From JBGTKH01 sp041744735 (lineage in GTDB: Bacteria; Planctomycetota; Planctomycetia; Pirellulales; Pirellulaceae): a stretch of 7,830 nucleotides of DNA. Where the stretch lies: positions 1 through 7,830 of the forward strand of contig JBGTKH010000041.1 of the NCBI GenBank assembly GCA_041744735.1, in the 5' to 3' direction. The position numbers and the translations under genes are program-made. Positions 5,471-7,830 of this stretch are shown here, piece after piece (the stretch's first letter is position 1; every line of letters starts with the position of its first letter). The notes under the pieces were generated by a model. The model had not been told where the DNA came from and did no database searches. It saw only the letters and a list, made by a program, of their open reading frames with translations.

Positions 5471-5491
5471 AATCCTTGCGAATTCCGCTAC
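5468..5491 (-). repeat. REP-like element R5, overlapping a stop codon
   Basis: On the minus strand, GTAG (5491-5488) is followed by CGGAATTC-GCAA-GGATTCCG, an 8-bp stem (one T-G wobble) with a GCAA loop, 24 bases in all. Relative to R1, two base pairs are swapped as pairs (C-G to G-C at 2/19, G-C to T-A at 6/15). The TAG inside its GTAG is the stop codon of the 82-residue membrane protein gene. Confidence 0.75.
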
Positions 5492-5736
5492 GGGGTGCCG
5501 CGATTTGAATTGCCTGAGCAGATTTCAATAACGCCGATCACCGCCGCTGCAACACCGCCCATGACCACGAAGCCCACCAGCATCGCGGCGGGGGGAACTC
5601 CTAACGCGGCGAGGATCGCGAACAATATGCACAGGCCCGTGGTTACGCCGAGCAGCGTTGCCAGATTGAATTGCGGGCGCGACGTTGTCGCTGATTGTTT
5701 GACGGCGGCGGAGCGACGAGATTGAATTTCGTTCAT
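5488..5736 (-). CDS. Small two-TM membrane protein, function unknown
   Basis: The product is 82 residues: a polar, basic N-terminus (1-22), then two predicted membrane helices (about 26-46 and 49-71), joined by a short GVPPA turn, and a short polar tail. I recognise no named family. The PQFNLATLLGVT opening is reminiscent of small planctomycete membrane proteins with a Phe-x-Leu-x-Thr-Leu-Leu start to the first helix. The start ATG follows the stop of the upstream zinc-ribbon/SRPBCC gene by only 5 bases, and the nearest GAGG is 11 bases away. Translation is therefore probably coupled to that gene. The stop codon TAG comes from the REP-like element R5, so the last few residues may depend on where that element landed. 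Likely the third gene of a membrane-protein operon. Confidence 0.68.
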   Translation of the reverse strand: MNEIQSRRSAAVKQSATTSRPQFNLATLLGVTTGLCILFAILAALGVPPAAMLVGFVVMGGVAAAVIGVIEICSGNSNRGTP

Positions 5737-5741
5737 TGCGG

Positions 5742-6950
5742 TTAAGACCTCGCTGATTCAACGGAAGGCACGACCAGCGGAAACGGCTGGTAAGTTAGCT
5801 TCCGATCATCCGGTGACTGGCTCGGCGCTGGCCGGTACCGCTCGACGTCGCGTGCTGGCTGTTCATTGTGACGTAACTCTGCCTTCCGCTGCATGCCTTC
5901 CAGCACGTGGCCGTGCAGCGTGTGCACAACGCTGCGCTCGATTGCCTCCCACATCCAGCGCGGGCTGAGCTTTCGTTCGTAGCGTGTGATGAGCACGATA
6001 CGCGACTTGCCGTCGGGCAGCGGTTGCACTTCAAAGCTGCCGTCCAGCAACGCCACGTCGCGTTCGAAGTGCAGGTGTTGCTCGACGACATCGAACGCCA
6101 GCAGCCGGCCTTCTTCGCGGCGGCTGATGCGTTTGGCCAAGTAGCCGCGGTCGTAGAAGCAGCGGATGATCTCGCCCTCGCGCTGTTTGTTCCCCTCGCT
6201 GCGGATCGGTTTGGGAAGAGCCAGCCGCAATAGCCACGGCGGGTCGTGCTTGACCTCTTCGTAGAACATGATCGCGTCCCACGCCTCTTGCGGCGTCGCA
6301 TGCACAGTCAGTTCTGTGCGGACGGTGGCGATTTCCGTGCGGCGAGGCAATGAACTCTCGATCGCTTGCACGATGTACGGCAGCGCGACAAAGAAGATCA
6401 GCGGGAAGAACCAGCGCTGGTCCCATCGAGATGCCGCCATCGCGACTCGCAGCAATACGCCCAAAATGATTCCCAAGATGACGGGAATCAAAAAGATCAA
6501 ACTCAACGTCATCCCGCAGAACAACCCGGCAAAATTCATCGAGACCAGCGCGAACACAATCGCGCTGATCGCGACGATGGCCAGCATTCCCAGCAGCCAG
6601 ATTTGCACGCGCGTGCCATAACCCAGAATCGCCCCGACGCTAACCGGCACAGCGCAGAACAATGCCACGCCCATGTCGCCACCCAACAGGCACACTGCGT
6701 AACTGATCACGCCGCTGGCCACTGCTAGACAGAAGCCGGGAAACCAAAACTTCCAGCGGGCCAACTGCCGCTGGGTGCGAAACGTCGAGGAATCGTCGGG
6801 ATTGAATTGCAACCCGCACTTCAGACACTGCGGTGAGGGTTGCTCGTACCAGGGCAGCAGTTCCTGACAGCGCAGACAAAAGCGCGGTGGGACCGCCAGG
6901 CCCTGTTCGCTTTCGGAAAACTTGCCCCACGTATCGCCGATGTCTTGCAC
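5742..6950 (-). CDS. Membrane protein with N-terminal zinc ribbon and C-terminal SRPBCC domain
   Basis: The product is 402 residues from GTG 6950. A zinc-ribbon-like knuckle pair lies at C25-L-R-C28 and C42-L-K-C45. It is followed by about five hydrophobic segments (roughly 68-90, 96-110, 116-138, 141-170, 178-196) and a soluble domain (about 205-355). This last domain opens with RTELTVHATPQEAWDAI, the typical beginning of SRPBCC/START-like ligand-binding folds. The polar tail (356-402) looks disordered. The frame is open up to 7259, but that region overlaps the upstream gene and encodes low-complexity, Arg-rich sequence with no domain. The GTG sits 2 bases after that gene's stop, with AAAGG 10 bases upstream, so coupled initiation is more likely. 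Ligand and role are unknown. The small two-TM gene follows at a 5-base gap. Confidence 0.8.
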   Translation of the reverse strand: MQDIGDTWGKFSESEQGLAVPPRFCLRCQELLPWYEQPSPQCLKCGLQFNPDDSSTFRTQRQLARWKFWFPGFCLAVASGVISYAVCLLGGDMGVALFCAVPVSVGAILGYGTRVQIWLLGMLAIVAISAIVFALVSMNFAGLFCGMTLSLIFLIPVILGIILGVLLRVAMAASRWDQRWFFPLIFFVALPYIVQAIESSLPRRTEIATVRTELTVHATPQEAWDAIMFYEEVKHDPPWLLRLALPKPIRSEGNKQREGEIIRCFYDRGYLAKRISRREEGRLLAFDVVEQHLHFERDVALLDGSFEVQPLPDGKSRIVLITRYERKLSPRWMWEAIERSVVHTLHGHVLEGMQRKAELRHNEQPARDVERYRPAPSQSPDDRKLTYQPFPLVVPSVESARS

Positions 6951-6952
6951 GA

Positions 6953-7723
6953 TTAAAGGGCCTTTCGCAACAGCCGCGCGTGTTCGCGCATCACCCATCG
7001 CATCCAACACAGTCCGACCGCCGCTGGAATCCATCGCGACGTCCACTTGCCGCGCACGTCGATCGTCAGCCGGCTGCGGACTTGGCCATTGACGCTTTCC
7101 GCGCCGGCATTCATCGGCTCCACCAAAATGAAAAACACATGCGGAAAGTCGCGGTGGGGTCCGCGCTGTGACAAATCGCTCAGCGCGTAACCGCGTCCTT
7201 CCTCCCACCGCAAGATTTTTCCGAACCGCACCGACCGCCGACCGAACGTGTTGTGCCACAGCACCACGTGCACCCCCGGCGCCGGCTCGGTTCGCATCAG
7301 TGTAATCTTCTCGTGAAACGGATCAATCGTCAGGAACGATTGTAAGTCAGAGACTCGGCGCCACAGTTCATCGGCGTCCTCGGCGACGTGCACTTCGAGC
7401 CGCAGCCGCACCGCCGAACGGCGAATCGACGAGTACATGAGTGACGACTTGAGAACGCGAGTGTCAGACGCCGCGCGGCGGCGTTCCAACAACCGCTTCG
7501 CATGTTCCGCGCTGACCAAGCCGAGCACCACAAGCAATCCTGCCTGACCTGCGTGCCACAGAGCGCCGGTTAGATTCGTACCGGTAACATGCCACACTCC
7601 GGCCAAAAGCGCTGCCGCCAAAAACCAAGGCACGCACCACACGCTGCCCGCCGCCAACTGCCCCGCGCCGGGAACCACTAGCGAGAGCAAGAAAGCAGCC
7701 CATTTTTCATTTGCTTGTGGCAT
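6953..7723 (-). CDS. Membrane-anchored SRPBCC-domain protein
   Basis: The product is 256 residues. The N-terminal third is membrane-embedded, with hydrophobic segments near 8-26, 28-45 and 55-72. The first contains LSLVVPGAGQLAAG, a pattern common in small bacterial membrane modules of the TM2/DUF5683 type. A basic linker (76-106) leads to an SRPBCC-like domain starting at about 107 (RLRLEVHVAEDADELWRRVSDL). This family binds hydrophobic ligands in a helix-grip cavity. The C-terminus (226-256) is rich in Trp and Arg, with a possible amphipathic or short membrane helix. No catalytic residues can be assigned. The ATG at 7723 has only a weak GGA upstream. It is first of three tightly packed minus-strand genes; the next also joins membrane helices to an SRPBCC domain, which suggests a shared function or an old duplication. 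Confidence 0.78.
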   Translation of the reverse strand: MPQANEKWAAFLLSLVVPGAGQLAAGSVWCVPWFLAAALLAGVWHVTGTNLTGALWHAGQAGLLVVLGLVSAEHAKRLLERRRAASDTRVLKSSLMYSSIRRSAVRLRLEVHVAEDADELWRRVSDLQSFLTIDPFHEKITLMRTEPAPGVHVVLWHNTFGRRSVRFGKILRWEEGRGYALSDLSQRGPHRDFPHVFFILVEPMNAGAESVNGQVRSRLTIDVRGKWTSRWIPAAVGLCWMRWVMREHARLLRKAL

Positions 7724-7830
7724 AACACGGGTCCGTTACCTATGAGCGCTGGCGTGGCGAGAACTCACGCGGCCCCGTGGTCCTACGGCACCGCTCGTCA
7801 CGATAACCGCGTGTTCTACTCCAATTTAAC
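7724..7830. other. Upstream region of the SRPBCC operon, no gene seen
   Basis: These 107 bases should hold the operon leader and perhaps its promoter on the minus strand. I found no convincing -35/-10 pair, hairpin or REP-like element; the GTAG on the minus strand near 7817 is not followed by a palindrome. Confidence 0.4.

Noticed and set aside
880..5491. CRISPR array
   Set aside because: The repeats are inverted pairs at scattered intergenic sites with unequal spacing and compensatory stem changes, not direct repeats with uniform unique spacers, and no cas genes are present.
6951..7259. N-terminal extension of the zinc-ribbon/SRPBCC gene to a start at 7259
   Set aside because: The extra 103 residues overlap the upstream SRPBCC gene and look like shadow translation; a GTG directly after the upstream stop gives a compact operon layout and a sensible protein.

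Overview
The window looks like chromosomal DNA of a GC-rich planctomycete, probably a member of the Pirellulales. This rests on three things: a secreted ThuA-like domain fused to a DUF1080 (3-keto-disaccharide hydrolase) domain, membrane-anchored SRPBCC proteins beside a very small membrane protein, and many short GTAG-headed palindromes between genes. The assignment is an inference from gene style; no rRNA or other taxonomic marker is present.

Layout. 1-94: hairpins downstream of an aquaporin-type channel gene (95-781, minus). 782-1078: a divergent intergenic region with a paired inverted REP element (REPIN A, 880-943) and a likely promoter for a Mug-type mismatch uracil DNA glycosylase (1079-1651, plus). 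A tRNA-Arg(CCG) gene follows at 1724-1797 (plus). Then come two minus-strand genes for exported proteins: a serine beta-lactamase-fold hydrolase (1824-3008) and, upstream of it, the ThuA-DUF1080 protein (3157-4659). A perfect REPIN (REPIN C, 3071-3133) lies in the gap between them. After a 313-base divergent gap there is a small putative lipoprotein gene (4973-5263, plus). It converges on a three-gene minus-strand operon, read 7723 to 5488: a membrane-anchored SRPBCC protein, a zinc-ribbon/multi-TM/SRPBCC protein, and an 82-residue two-TM protein. The genes in this operon are 2 and 5 bases apart. The convergent gap (5264-5487) is packed with palindromes.

The most striking signal is not a gene. 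Eight short elements (five distinct sequences) share one architecture: the tetranucleotide GTAG, then a 20-base hairpin with an 8-bp stem and a G-Y-N-A tetraloop. Two stem positions show all of C-G, G-C and T-A among the copies, so the base pair is kept while the bases change. Six of the eight are arranged as inverted pairs. GTAG followed by a short palindrome, paired tail to tail, is the organisation of REP/REPIN sequences mobilised by REP-associated tyrosine (Y1) transposases. No such transposase is encoded here, so the elements would have to be moved in trans. In the 5310-5491 cluster the units are nested symmetrically around a central REPIN, and the GTAG of the outermost one supplies the stop codon of the small membrane protein gene.

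The protein-coding genes look like ordinary housekeeping and accessory functions: water/small-solute transport, DNA repair, exported hydrolases and possible 3-keto-sugar processing. I see no defence system, CRISPR array or complete mobile element.
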